From: Phoronis australis
Lineage: Eukaryota; Phoronida; Phoronidae
Length of the DNA stretch: 64,000 nucleotides
Reading direction: 5' to 3'
Assembly (NCBI GenBank): GCA_002633005.1
Contig: NMRA01000012.1
Location: forward strand, 894,730-958,729
The notes under the pieces are model-generated. The model searched no databases. It was given only the letters and a program-made list of their open reading frames with translations, and had not been told where the DNA came from. Shown piece by piece: positions 1 through 10,914 of the stretch (within the stretch, counting starts at the first letter, position 1; the number at the start of each line of letters is the position of its first letter). The position numbers and the translations under genes were made by a program.

Positions 1-172
1 GGACAGGCATGCTGGTGAACAAGAGGGACGTGGGACAGGCATGGTGGTGAACAGGAGGGACGTGGGACAAGCATGGTGGTGAACAGGAGGGACGTGGGAC
101 AGGCATGGCGGTGAACAGGAGGGACGTGGGGCAGGCATGGTGGTGAACAGGAGTGACGTGGGACAGGCATGA
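1..172. repeat. 32-bp minisatellite, about 5.4 units
   Basis: A 32-bp unit starting GGACAGGCATGGTGGTGAAC repeats about five times with scattered substitutions. It is cut by the left edge of the window, so the full array may be longer. No coding function is apparent. Confidence 0.9.
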
Positions 173-2254
173 GCAAATATAATAATATCACAAATAAACA
201 GTGGATGTTATTGTTTTACAACTTTGATCAAAACTAACAAATTTTAAAGACATCCAATCCTGCAGTAATCCTCAAAAAGTGTTTTCAGCCATTACAATAT
301 AAACCATGGAACCAGAACACGGCTCAAAACTAATTGCATACATTAGATTTCATAATTCAATAAAACCAATGCTCCATGGAAGTAGACATAATTACCAAAG
401 AGCCCCCCGATGTAGGGCCCAATATGCGTTAAAAAGAAATTTAGTTAATACGTGCAATTTTCACATGAGTGGTTCCTGATCCTACCGTCTGATTATCATT
501 CTCTGCTCAATTTGTACTTCGAAAATAGCAGGTGCCCCATTGAACTACCGTACAGGACCCATGTTAATTAACGGCCCTTCTGCCTGCCCTCCATGACTTA
601 ACTCGTAACTAATCATCGCTCGCTTGAGCATCATGACGTTACAAACCCTGCTTACTTTTCCCCACGTGCCTTGTGCAGCTCTTCAAAAAAGTAAGGACAA
701 AACACAAAAACAAGACACTTTGGTACAAAGTGATGCTATGGAATTTTTTCTTTTATTTTAGTTAGTGTACTATGATATTGTGTGAACGTAGTTTCTGCTT
801 TTCTGTGTTCGAGTAATCTACAGCTTATATGGATGGTGGCGTTGTCTTGGGCTTTCACTTAATGAACTCTGACTTTGGAAGTATTACTTGAAATTTCTTC
901 TTCTACTCTAGGGGTGATCAATTGTGAATGTGTACTAGACACCCGTCAGTATAAACCATAACATAATCGAGCAGAGAAAAACAAACACTTATCTTGAGTT
1001 CACGCAAAATTAGAACTGAAAATTTCAAAAATAATTCCAAGTTCGAGTTCAAAGATTTGACTCCAAGACGAGGAATCTGTTTCAAGACTTAAGATTTTTA
1101 AGAACAGGAATTTAGTCTTGCGTTACCATTTCACAATCGCGGAAAAAATATCGAGCCAAATAATTTTGAGTGCATTGCAGTTAAAAATAATTTAAATAAA
1201 TTATCCCAAAAAACTACCATTTGTACACATAATTTCGCAGAGTCTTTGAACTTTTGCACATTCGAAGGGGTCTTATTTCGTCGGTAATTTTGTTCTCACT
1301 TCACTGTTGCATCGAAGCACAAAAAGAAGTCCAAGAGAGATTCCTAGAAATGGTAGATTGCAAGAAATGGTTAAGTTGAAGCTGCAGTGATTCTTATATC
1401 GTTGGGGAAGAATGATGTACCACTTACAGGAGATTGTTGTGGTCTGGGTTACGATAACGGCAGAAAAGTGAGTGGTGCGTGTAAAGACAGCCACATCCTC
1501 ACCCTGTGCTTGTCGCAGTATTAACACGAGTCCATGCTGCTGAAAGTTGTTTACATGGTATCGCATTTTTTGCGGCCACATATTTATGTTTGAGCGCATT
1601 GTGTCGTCATCCCTATCCGTCAGGCGTCCGCTGCTCTATCCCCAAAACCCTTCCAATTGATGAATGTTGGCATGGAATTTTGCATGTGTTCCTTTCACGG
1701 GTGGACGGCATGAGCAAACTTTCGGACGGATCCGACTACCGGTCCCCCCAGTGACAGTTTCATTTTTTGTATTTACCTCTGTATCTTTGACAGTCCTCAA
1801 CAGATTTTCATAAAATGTGGCAGATAGGCTTCTATTTGTGAGATGACGCTACCATTTCGTTTTCCTATTTCTTCGAGATATTTTGCGCCAGTACCTTGTG
1901 GCTATTTTTTACTGTTTTCGAGTCTGGTTTTCCGCGTCCGTCCCTCTTCCAACCCCACTTTAAGGATGATTGTGAAGATTGGCATAATATGTTCCTACTT
2001 TGAAGAAGACGGCTGACTGATTTTCCGGCGTTTTCGACTACTGTAGCGCTTCCTAGTGGCAGTTTTTGCGCCCATGGGTGTACCTCCTAAACCGTCTGCA
2101 GGATCTTTTGTTACATTTAGCAAGTGTATTTATATGAAGTTGCCAACGGATGACTACGACTTTCTCACGGATCTGACGAACGCTGTGTCTCCTAGTGGCA
2201 ATTTTTTCGTTGTCCTCTGTATCGTTAAAATTTCATGTCAGATTTTTATGAAAC
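173..2254. other. Intergenic, no gene recognised
   Basis: I see no exon or known element here. The stretch 1780-2250 looks like degenerate satellite: phrases such as a CCTAGTGGCA motif and a TTTTCATAAAATGTGGCA-like motif recur in altered form. The short reading frames here have no recognisable protein similarity. Confidence 0.4.
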
Positions 2255-2258
2255 TTAA

Positions 2259-4007
2259 AGGAGAATGCCACCCGATTTAATATTTCTTTTTACCCTCTTA
2301 ATCTGTCTACATGTACATCCACATCACCGCGTATATGGTCGATCTTGCCTCGCCGAGAGGTGTCGCGTTAACTTGTGAGGAAGGTGAGAAACGACGCAGC
2401 GACGTCAGTGATTCTTTTGCAGAATGAGTGCCGCTATGGTGTGGTGTATCGTTCCCGCTTATGCGAACTATAAAGCTACGAGGAAAGCGGGTATATCGTT
2501 TTTTCGATTTCCTCGAGAGCCCATAATATGTCGGAAGTGGCTCGCGGTAGTGAAGAATGAAAAGTACGCCGTTAATACCATGTATGAGGCAGTGAAACTT
2601 CTCCGTGTCTGTCAATGGCCTGCATTTCGTCGGATCGGTTGTTGATCAGTTTTTGATTTTGGGGACTTATAGTTGGCCATGAAAACATAAACAATTACAA
2701 GGCGTGAGAACGTAACGTTTTATATATTATTAACCTGTTTGATGACTGACTCGTTCGTGAGGCTTCTGTTTGGACCTCTGGGTTTAGGATGTTTTCGCCA
2801 GTTGTTTTTCTCAGCCCTAAAAAACGTCGGAAGCACACCTCTGTTAAGATGTGGTGCCAAAATCAGGGTGGTCCGTGAGACACATCTACACTTCTCTTCA
2901 CTTGCGGTTAGAACTGATAGACTGTGAAACCTAACGATCGATCATTGAAGTCTTCCTCGGCTAAGTCGGGATTGCGAGTGGCCACGTTGACGTTCATTAT
3001 TATGTCTGCGATCTGTTTCAAAATGAATTATTCTCACCCTAACCAATGCTTAAAACTGAAACAAAGTCTGTCTCATTAGATACACTTTGTAATGCCTTTG
3101 AGTGTTCTTGAGTGCAAATGTTTTGAGAAGCCAGCACTGAATAAATCACTGCGTTACCGGCTTTAGATGTCATAAACTAATCGACCGGGCACCGAAGCCG
3201 TGTGAGCGCATGCTAATTTAGTGTTGGCTAACAGAAAGCTGTTGTGAAACAATAACTCGACTTGATATCCTGCGGTCAGATGTTAGGGGAATCTCTAATT
3301 AGATATTCATATACATTATTCGAATCATTGTAATACTGTACAACTTTTGCCCTAACGGTTCTGTGGAAGGGTAACCTGACTTCGCGGCCCCCGACGAGCC
3401 ACTGAGTAGATTTGTAGTTTCGCGGCTAATTCACCAAAATAGCCACAAGCAAATTTTTTCTTTGGCTCACTTAATAGTGTTTTCGTGACTGGAAATTTAG
3501 TTTCCAACTTTGGCTGGTTTATGTTCGTGATGTATTCAGTCTGGCCGCGATGGACCTGATCGATTTATTCCGAGCCACTGCTGTATTTCACGGACAAATA
3601 ATTTGAATTTATCACCCAACAGACCCCAAACTCCCGCGACCGACGCGACCTTGGTAAATTGGCCTACCGAACTTTGTAGGCTGCGGTACGTTCAAATACC
3701 TAAAAATCTGTAACAGCGAAATAAAATAACACGTTTACTCCAGAACTCTAAATATTTGTAAGGATTTTACATCGGAATTTGATGATTTATTGGTGTGAAA
3801 CGATAAATTCAAGTGATAAGCTGACACCAGTATGCGTGTCGTGAACTGCTGAACAGACTGCATTTGAACCCCTGACGTCATTGGCTAATTTCAACACCTC
3901 CTTCTGCCGTCAGGTGTCAGGTAAAAGAGCTGTACTTGCTGTTATCGAGTGGAACTACTCGATCAAAATTGATACAAGCTAGGTTGTCTTTTGGGTGGCA
4001 TTCTCAT
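2259..4007 (+). mobile_element. Kolobok-like DNA transposon, family A (copy 1)
   Basis: The element is bounded by TTAA on both sides (2255-2258 and 4008-4011). Its terminal inverted repeats begin AGGAGAATGCCACCC; the right end reads GGGTGGCATTCTCAT. TTAA target duplications, ends starting AGG and an encoded THAP domain are the traits I know for the Kolobok superfamily. PiggyBac also uses TTAA, but its ends start CCY and it carries no THAP domain. It is about 1.75 kb and encodes only THAP remnants, with no DDE transposase, so it is non-autonomous or decayed. Other copies lie at 9269, 16616, 34178 (fragment) and 38904. Confidence 0.75.
2424..2645 (+). pseudogene. THAP zinc-finger domain relic of family A transposon
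   Basis: This frame encodes a THAP-like module of about 65 residues: a start MSAAMVWCIVPA, then SFFRFPREP, RKWLAVVKN and RVCQW. THAP domains bind DNA through a C2CH zinc site (C-x2-4-C then C-x2-H). Here the second Cys has become Tyr (CIVPAY) and the final CxxH has become CQWP, so the zinc site is broken. The fragment near 34.7 kb keeps CIVPAC, which shows the ancestral form. No catalytic domain follows. Confidence 0.6.
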
Positions 4008-4603
4008 TTAATAGTTTTCTATTAAAAAGTCGACAGATTCCCATTTTTAGGATAGGTTCGACGTATAGCGGCCGTTTTTATTATCATGAAATTTTAGAAA
4101 TAGCTAGGTTTCCATTAAGTAGACGACGGGCGGACTTGGCGTGTTCTGNAATACCTAAAAATGTGTAACAGCGAAATAAAATAACACGTTTACTCCAGAA
4201 CTCTAAATATTTGTAAGGATTTTACATCGGAATTTGATGATTTATTGGTGTGAAACGATAAATTCAAGTGATAAGCTGACACCAGTATGCGTGTCGTGAA
4301 CTGCTGAACAGACTGCATTTGAACCCCTGACGTCATTGGCTAATTTCAACACCTCCTTCTGCCGTCAGGTGTCAGGTAAAAGAGCTGTACTTGCTGTTAT
4401 CGAGTGGAACTACTCGATCAAAATTGATACAAGCTAGGTTGTCTTTTGGGTGGCATTCTCATTTAATAGTTTTCTATTAAAAAGTCGACAGATTCCCATT
4501 TTTAGGATAGGTTCGACGTATAGCGGCCGTTTTTATTATCATGAAATTTTAGAAATAGCTAGGTTTCCATTAAGTAGACGACGGGCGGACTTGGCGTGTT
4601 CTG
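3695..4603. repeat. Allelic false duplication 1 (454 bp x 2, single N at 4149)
   Basis: Positions 3695-4148 repeat almost exactly as 4150-4603, with one N between. The duplicated part is the right end of the Kolobok-like element plus its flank. A perfect head-to-tail repeat with N at the junction is best explained by two overlapping contig ends that were not merged. Confidence 0.85.
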
Positions 4604-5224
4604 CGCCACTCGACGACTATCTTAAAAAGTTTTGAGTAAGGTTTTGACATCACCGTCTCCATCCGCCAAACCGCTGGAAGTATCATTATTTACTATTTGA
4701 AGATGTTTTCCTGATGAGAAAACTGAGGCCGACGTTGACTTTCGTACGTGTTCAACTACTCCTTTTGGCAATTTTATCTTTTTTACGTTCACAGGCGTAT
4801 TTCCTTTACCCTTTTCAAGAACTTTCTGTTATTGAGAAGTTGTGTTGCAACTTTAACAGAACTTCACCTGTCAATTATGCAGTTAGAGAAGATGTTTGGT
4901 GTGTTGTGGAGGTTTCCATCCTAGATTTGAAGCATCTAGGAGAATTTATGGATCTGCTGCAAGTACAGCGTTTCATGGGCGCACCCCGGAGGGGGGGGGC
5001 TCGACGAATTGGGCAAAAAGGTCCGCCTCAGTGAAAACAAAATACGAGTAAACGACACAAATGTGCACAAAGGACACAGGATGCAGATGCACAATTCGTA
5101 GGCCTGAACCTAGTGGTCCCATGTTTTAGTCCTCGTTGATTTTGTTTAGTAAAAGGTCCCCATACCGAGAAATTCGAGCCCATCTGTAAGGCTGGGTGCG
5201 CGCATGCGTTGACGTGTCGTCCTT
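4604..5224. other. Intergenic, no gene recognised
   Basis: This is unique sequence between the first false duplication and the SDR gene region. One 106-codon frame (4714-5034, +) starts with a hydrophobic stretch but ends in low-complexity residues. I see no family match or splice support. Confidence 0.35.
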
Positions 5225-5407
5225 GAACACTTGAGGATGATACATGCACACAGTAAGGGAGGTGCACCGGAGGTACGAGATAATGAAAATGAAGAGCGAG
5301 AATAAAGAAAAATTGTGTATTTTTTGTTAATTGTTATAGTCTGTTAGTCTGCAGTAACAGATATTGACATTGTTTATCTGCACATATATGTATGTATGGG
5401 GTTATTG

Positions 5408-5480
5408 TTGTAATGTTGGTGGCGACAGTAGGAGTGACATTGGTGGCGACAGTAGGAGTGACATTGGTGGCGACAGGGGG
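5408..5480. repeat. 24-bp minisatellite upstream of SDR gene
   Basis: A 24-bp unit (GTGGCGACAGTAGGAGTGACATTG) occurs about three times here and about twice in the second allelic copy near 6236-6280. It lies in the probable 5'UTR intron of the SDR gene. Confidence 0.8.
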
Positions 5481-5633
5481 AGGGAACTTGGTGGAAACCA
5501 GTTGTGGTTATGCTAGTTACGGGATTCCCCTACGCCTAAATTGGGACAAAGTTATGTCAGATACGCCACACATCTATGACCATTACCCCTAACACCATGT
5601 GTCTTTACTTGTTTTTCAGTTGGGACAAAGACT

Positions 5634-6041
5634 ATGAGTAGTCCAGATTGTTGTGTACTATTTGCTCTGGCTGTGATGATACCGTTTGCAGCAAGTGTGC
5701 AGCAGCGAAACGTTCTTGTATTCGGTGGCAACGGGTTGCTGGGGTCGCAGTGTGTCGAGGACCTTCTAACGTCAGGTTACAGCGTAACTATAGCCAACAG
5801 GGGGACTTGGTACTGGGACACGGCGGAGACGATCAAGAATCGAGTGCGACACATCAAGTTCGATAGATACGATAAACCGTCTTCTGAACTTCTCGACTTC
5901 GTGAGCAACAATGCATTAGATGCGATTATCGATTTCAGTGCATATGTTGGAAGAGTAATAACGAACATCGAGGACATGCTAAAGAAAAACCCACCAAAAA
6001 TTTACGTTTATATCAGTACCGATTCAGTATACGAAGTAGTA
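5634..6041 (+). pseudogene. Truncated allelic copy of the SDR gene (residues 1-136)
   Basis: This frame encodes the same signal peptide and Rossmann start as the full gene at 6428 and stops being colinear at the N at 6042. It carries the same splice-acceptor-like TTTTTCAG 15 bp before the ATG. I regard it as the other allele of the gene's 5' end, not a second gene or a biological pseudogene. Confidence 0.8.
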
Positions 6042-6410
6042 NGAACACTTGAGGATGATACATGCAGACAGTAAGGGAGGTGCACCGGAGGTACGAGATG
6101 ATGAAAATGAAGAGTGAGAATAAAACAATTGTGTGTATTTTTTGTTAGATGTTTTAGTCTGTTAGTCTGCAGTAACAGATGTTGACATTGTTTATCTGCA
6201 CATATATGTATGTATGGGGTTATTGTTGTAATGGTGGTGGCGACAGTAGGAGTGACATTGGTGGCGACAGGGGGAGGGAACTTGGTGGAAACCAGTTGTG
6301 GTTATGCTAGTTACGGGATTCCCCTACGCCTAAATTCGGACAAAGTTATGTCAGATACGCCACACATCTATGACCATTACCCCTAACACCATGTGTCTTT
6401 ACTTGTTTTT

Positions 6411-6413
6411 CAG
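6411..6413 (+). promoter_or_regulatory. Probable 5'UTR splice acceptor of the SDR gene
   Basis: A pyrimidine-rich tract ends in TTTTTCAG 14 bp before the start codon at 6428. The first ATG after it opens the full frame with a signal peptide, so the upstream exon is probably untranslated. I did not find that exon. Confidence 0.6.
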
Positions 6414-6427
6414 TTGGGACAAAGACT

Positions 6428-7576
6428 ATGAGTAGTCCAGATTGTTGTGTACTATTTGCTCTGGCTGTAATGATACCGTTTGCAGCAAGTGTGCAGCAGC
6501 GAAACGTTCTTGTATTCGGTGGCAACGGGTTGCTGGGGTCGCAGTGTGTCGAGGACCTTCTAACGTCAGGTTACAGCGTAACTATAGCCAACAGGGGGAC
6601 TTGGTACTGGGACACGGCGGAGACGATCAAGAATCGAGTGCGACACATCAAGTTCGATAGATACGATAAACCGTCTTCTGAACTTCTCGACTTCGTGAGC
6701 AACAATGCATTAGATGCGATTATCGATTTCAGTGCATATGTTGGAAGAGTAATAACGAACATCGAGGACATGCTAAAGAAAAACCCACCAAAAATTTACG
6801 TTTATATCAGTACCGATTCAGTATACGAAGTAGTAGAAAAGGTAGATTATTCAAAACCATCACGAGAGGAAGACGCCGTGAGACCTTTAGATCCTGTCGT
6901 TCGCGAACAGCTGTCAAAACGGGACGGATACGGACATGGAAAACTAGAAGTGGAAGAAGTTTTAGCGCACCTCGGAATCCCACATGTGTCGCTTCGTCTG
7001 CCTGACGTCATTGGTCCCAGGGATAATACAAAAAGATGGTGGTTGACATTCCTTTGGATTGCTCTGCCAAAAGGAAAGTACCTTCCATTCCAGGTTCTTG
7101 ATATGGAGAATACACAGTTGAGCTTTGTATACACAAAGGACGTTTCTTCGGCAGTTTTGCAGATTTTGATGAAACCAGAGCCTTTCTTCAACCAAGCAAT
7201 AAACTTTGCATGGGAAAAAACTTTATCCTCATTAGAGTTGTACCAAGAAATAGCCAAGCGCTTTCAAGTTGAACTCCACTACGAAATAGCTACCCGCGAA
7301 TCGGCCGTTCCAATAATATTCCCATCGGTAACTAGGGGTGCTATTGATGTAACCAAAGCGAACAAATTGGGTTTAATAGCCACTACTGATTGGAAGACCG
7401 CTCTAAATGAAACAATCCAGTTCTATCGAAATGCATTAAAAGAGACGAAGTTTGAACGTGAGCGACAGGAAGTGTTATCCATCTTGGCTGATATCGTTGG
7501 GGAATCTGATGTACAGCGATTGTTATACTCTGTCTTGGAGCAAGCAAACTTTGGTGATCAGCATGATGAACTATGA
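6428..7576 (+). CDS. ER-luminal extended SDR (NAD(P)-dependent epimerase/dehydratase-like)
   Basis: This is a 382-residue protein in one coding exon. Residues 1-22 form a hydrophobic signal peptide. A Rossmann nucleotide site follows (GGNGLLG, 31-37), with a strand-2 end NRG (55-57) that suits NADP-type binding. The active-site pattern of extended SDRs is present: STDSVYE at 128-134 and Tyr-x3-Lys as YGHGK at 168-172. The GGxGxLG plus NRG pattern resembles the CSP41/bacterial epimerase branch of the family. The protein ends HDEL, an ER-retention signal, so with the signal peptide it should stay in the ER lumen. The substrate is unknown. The start was chosen because it begins the signal peptide just after a splice acceptor. 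It faces the isomerase pseudogene convergently. A related tail ending RDEL survives at 43977-44051. Confidence 0.85.
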   Translation: MSSPDCCVLFALAVMIPFAASVQQRNVLVFGGNGLLGSQCVEDLLTSGYSVTIANRGTWYWDTAETIKNRVRHIKFDRYDKPSSELLDFVSNNALDAIIDFSAYVGRVITNIEDMLKKNPPKIYVYISTDSVYEVVEKVDYSKPSREEDAVRPLDPVVREQLSKRDGYGHGKLEVEEVLAHLGIPHVSLRLPDVIGPRDNTKRWWLTFLWIALPKGKYLPFQVLDMENTQLSFVYTKDVSSAVLQILMKPEPFFNQAINFAWEKTLSSLELYQEIAKRFQVELHYEIATRESAVPIIFPSVTRGAIDVTKANKLGLIATTDWKTALNETIQFYRNALKETKFERERQEVLSILADIVGESDVQRLLYSVLEQANFGDQHDEL

Positions 7577-7817
7577 CCAAACACAATGAATCACTATCAA
7601 CCTGCATACACTGCATGCTGTAACCAAAAAAGTGTTTACAGGGGGCTAAGCGTGAAGTTGTTGCCGCCTGGGCTGAAAGGAGTGGCAACGTTGGGCACTG
7701 CAATAGGAGGGGAAGAGTAAATTGAAATGAACAAGGGTGGCTAGGGTCCCGCTACATAATTGCCTTTATAGCATCCAATCATCTTGACTAGCCGAGACAG
7801 AACAGGACGCGCAGGGA

Positions 7818-7823
7818 AATAAA
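7818..7823 (+). terminator. Polyadenylation signal AATAAA of the SDR gene
   Basis: AATAAA lies about 240 bp after the SDR stop codon. It is the first canonical signal I see downstream. The same motif is kept in duplication copy 2 near 44315. Confidence 0.5.
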
Positions 7824-8100
7824 ATTTTACACAAAAATGATGTTTTGTTAAAGAGACACAATGGGTTTAGGACCGAGAAAACGTGTTCTTGGGATTTTTG
7901 TGTTGGATACACTTCTTGAAGTTATTGGGTCTGACCAGAGCTATAAAGCAGCGAAATACGCTATTTCTTCTGATTTTACTTGAAATCGCCGTTCTCAACG
8001 TTGGGTTCCAGTCATTCTGTAGAATTAAATGAAATCGAGACCATAAACTTTATCAGTTAAACACACATCAGGTAAAGTACACAGCTACTTTCCACATTGA

Positions 8101-8330
8101 CCTTTAGCTCTAGTGGCAAAGCGTTGTACTTTCACCGCTGGGGTGGAGAGTTCGAATCCGTCATCAGTTGGTGTTGATTTCAAGCCACAAAACTCACTAA
8201 CAATGTTGACTTTAGTCAAGGAGTATTTTTGCCCTTCATCACTTGCTATCCAGAACCCAGTTACTATCTGGTTAATGCCTTCCATAGTTCGTTCTACTTC
8301 GGCTCCACCCACCCCCATTTGGTTAGTCTT
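8101..8330 (+). mobile_element. tRNA-derived SINE-like insert
   Basis: The stretch opens with a pol III A-box-like TAGCTCTAGTGG and a B-box-like GAGTTCGAATCC about 40 bp later, then an unrelated body. The cloverleaf stems do not pair well, so it is not a working tRNA gene. Most of this segment (about 8118-8324) is missing from duplication copy 2 near 44590, where only the edges remain. Confidence 0.5.
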
Positions 8331-9268
8331 GCCTATGAGTCCACCTACTAGATTAAAAAGCTCATTCACTTTTACTTCTCAGGCTCAGGACTGGAGGCCT
8401 ACTTTCCTGAGAACTAGATAGTTGAGAAAATATCTCTTGGGGGTGACTCGCTAAGGCTTGTCCACGCCTGTTACAATCTCTTCATAAATTGAAACAAGGG
8501 CGTGACGCATTGGTTTCGGTCCGTCCAGTTTTTGTAATATTTTGAGAAATTTCTAAAACACGTTTGCCAACGTTGCGGAAATGATTGAGGGAAATTGGAA
8601 TTGCGGATGAAAAGGTTGAACACACGCACCAAGGAGAGGCTGTGTAGCCTTGGTGCTTCGGCTGGGATTACTGGTGTTACAGTAAACATAAAACAAAAAG
8701 AGAAAATAAGGCGTGGGCGCGGGACTGGCTATTTTGCTTCAAGTTCTTGTTATTTTGCTTCTATATCCCTTTGAAGATGCGACGTGCATGTAAAGGCAGC
8801 GACAAAAGGCGCCACAGATCAATCATTTGTCTGTCTTTTCGTGGTCCAAATGAAACTGATTGACAGCGCTGTGAAGACTGGCACTTCCCACGTAAGATCA
8901 GGACTGAGTTCCTGCCGTAAATGCAAGACAGTCGAGTCACAATGAGAAATTTCTCCCTTAATTAAAAATTCCCTCCTCGCCAACCAATCACTTTATTGGC
9001 GTCCAGTTTGGTAGTATACTTGAGAAACACCTGCCATTCATGCAAGCAATTTTGCGCCGAATCACGGTATTCTGGTACGAAAACTTGCTGTATACCGCAA
9101 GATATCACCAATGTCTTGCATGTTTAGATCGCGACCAAAATGGCCATCACTCTAGATGTTGTATATGATTGGACAGCTTTGTTAAGATGTTTATTGCTAT
9201 AGTAACAAAAGGTAGCTAGAGCTTGGAATGTTTGTGTTGTAACAATTTTTCGTACACTTGCTTTTTAA

Positions 9269-10914
9269 AGGAGCATGCCACCCAAAAAACAACCTAATTT
9301 GTATCAATTTAGATCGAGTAGTTGTACTCCATAACGACACGTACGGTTGCGTTACCTGACGGCAGACGGAGATGTCGAAATTATCCAATGACGTCATCGG
9401 TTTCACACGCAGTCTGTTCAGCAGTTCACAACCCGGGTTACTGATGTCAGCTTATCGCTTGAAGTCATCGTTTAACACCAATAAATCATCAAACTTCGAT
9501 GTAAAACCCTTGAAAATACACCGAGTTCTTATAAAAACGTGTTGTTTCATTTCGCTCTTACGGATTTATTGGTATTTGAACACACCGTAGCCTACAACTA
9601 AGTTCGGCAGGCCAATAAGGTCCGTAGCAGGAGTTTGGGGTCTGTTCGGAGATAATTTCGAAGTATTTTCCGTGAGATACAGATAGGAGAACCTAGATCT
9701 GTGTTGTTTAGACTGATTTTTTTAGTTCTAAACACAAAACGCTTGTTATCCTGGCCAGTGGGTCGGAGCCCGATCAGGCCCGTAGCGGCCGGCCGGAGTC
9801 GATTCCGCCGTTATCCCGGCCAGTGCCGTGCATAAACCAGCCAAAGTTCAGTGGAAACTAAACTTTCAGTCAAGAAAATACTATACGCGTGAGCCAAAGT
9901 AATGTGCACGTGATTATGTTGGTGAATTAGCCAGGAAACTGCAAATCTACTTACTCGTCGGGGGCCGCGAATTCAGGTTCCGCTTTGGCCACAGCACCGT
10001 CAGGGCAGAAGTTGTACATTGGCAATCATTATTTGAGTAATGTAAATGTAAATAAAGATTCCCCAAACACCTGGCCGTGGGATGGAAATCGAGTTGTTTC
10101 ACAACATTTTCTGCCAGCAAACACTAAATTAGCATGAGCTCACACGGCCTCGGTGTCCCGTCAATTAGTTTTATTGCACCTAAAGCCGGTAACGCAGTGA
10201 TTTATTCATTGCTGGCTTCTCAAATCATTTGCACTCACGAACACTCCAAAGGCATTACAAATTGCATCTAATGAGACAGACTTTGTTTCAGTTTTATATA
10301 AGTATTGGTTAGAGTGAGAATAATTCATTTTGAAACAGAACGCTCAGTAAACGCCAACACGGCAACTTGCAATCCCGACTTAGGACGAGCTAGAGCTCAT
10401 CAGTCCCGACTTCGCAAGTGGATCGTTACGTTTTACAGGCAATCAATACGAACAGGAATACAGTGATGAAGAAATACTAGAGAGGCGCCGTGAACAAACG
10501 GAACGTATGTAGTTATTTGGTAAGCCAGCATTCGTCAGGCACTGTCGACGTGTGCAGGCCACGTACAGACACGGAGATGTTTCACGGCCTCATACTTGCT
10601 ATTTACAGCATACATTTCATTCTTCACTACCACGAGCCACTTCCTAAGCATTTCGGACTCTCGAGGAAGTAAAAAAAACGATATACCCGCTTTCCTCGCA
10701 GCTGCTTAGTTCGGTCAAGCGGGAACGATGCACCGCAACGCAGCGGCATTCACTCTGCATATGAACCACTGACGTCGCTAGCGTCGTTTCTCACCTCCTT
10801 CACAGGTTAACGCGACACCTCTTGGCAAGGTAAGGACGACCGTATGCGAGACGATGTAGATATTGACTGATTAAGACGGCAAAAAAGACTAATTAAATCG
10901 AGTGGCATTCTCCT
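9269..10914 (-). mobile_element. Kolobok-like DNA transposon, family A (copy 2), inserted in isomerase pseudogene
   Basis: Flanked by TTAA at 9265-9268 and 10915-10918, with ends AGGAGCATGCCACCC and GTGGCATTCTCCT. The paralogous locus at about 45516 reads straight through CTTTTTAATTGTTCCC without the element, so the empty site confirms a 4-bp TTAA duplication. The element is reversed relative to copy 1. Its THAP relic (minus strand, about 10630-10760) contains stops. The insertion lies in the last coding exon of the isomerase paralog, before its final codons. Confidence 0.85.

Larger units (their letters stand above)
5225..6835. repeat. Allelic false duplication 2 (about 0.8 kb x 2, single N at 6042)
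   Basis: Positions 5225-6041 repeat as 6043-6835. The copies differ by a few substitutions and by one 24-bp minisatellite unit. Both contain the 5' part of the SDR gene with identical protein; the one coding change I see is synonymous (GTG to GTA, Val). This is the pattern of two alleles placed in tandem by the assembler. Confidence 0.88.

Noticed and set aside
2259-4007. PiggyBac identity for the TTAA-flanked elements
   Set aside because: Ends start AGG, not CCY, and the encoded relic is a THAP domain; Kolobok fits better.
5634-7576. Two tandem SDR genes as a gene family
   Set aside because: The first copy is cut at a single N and is near identical, including flanks; it is better explained as the other allele.
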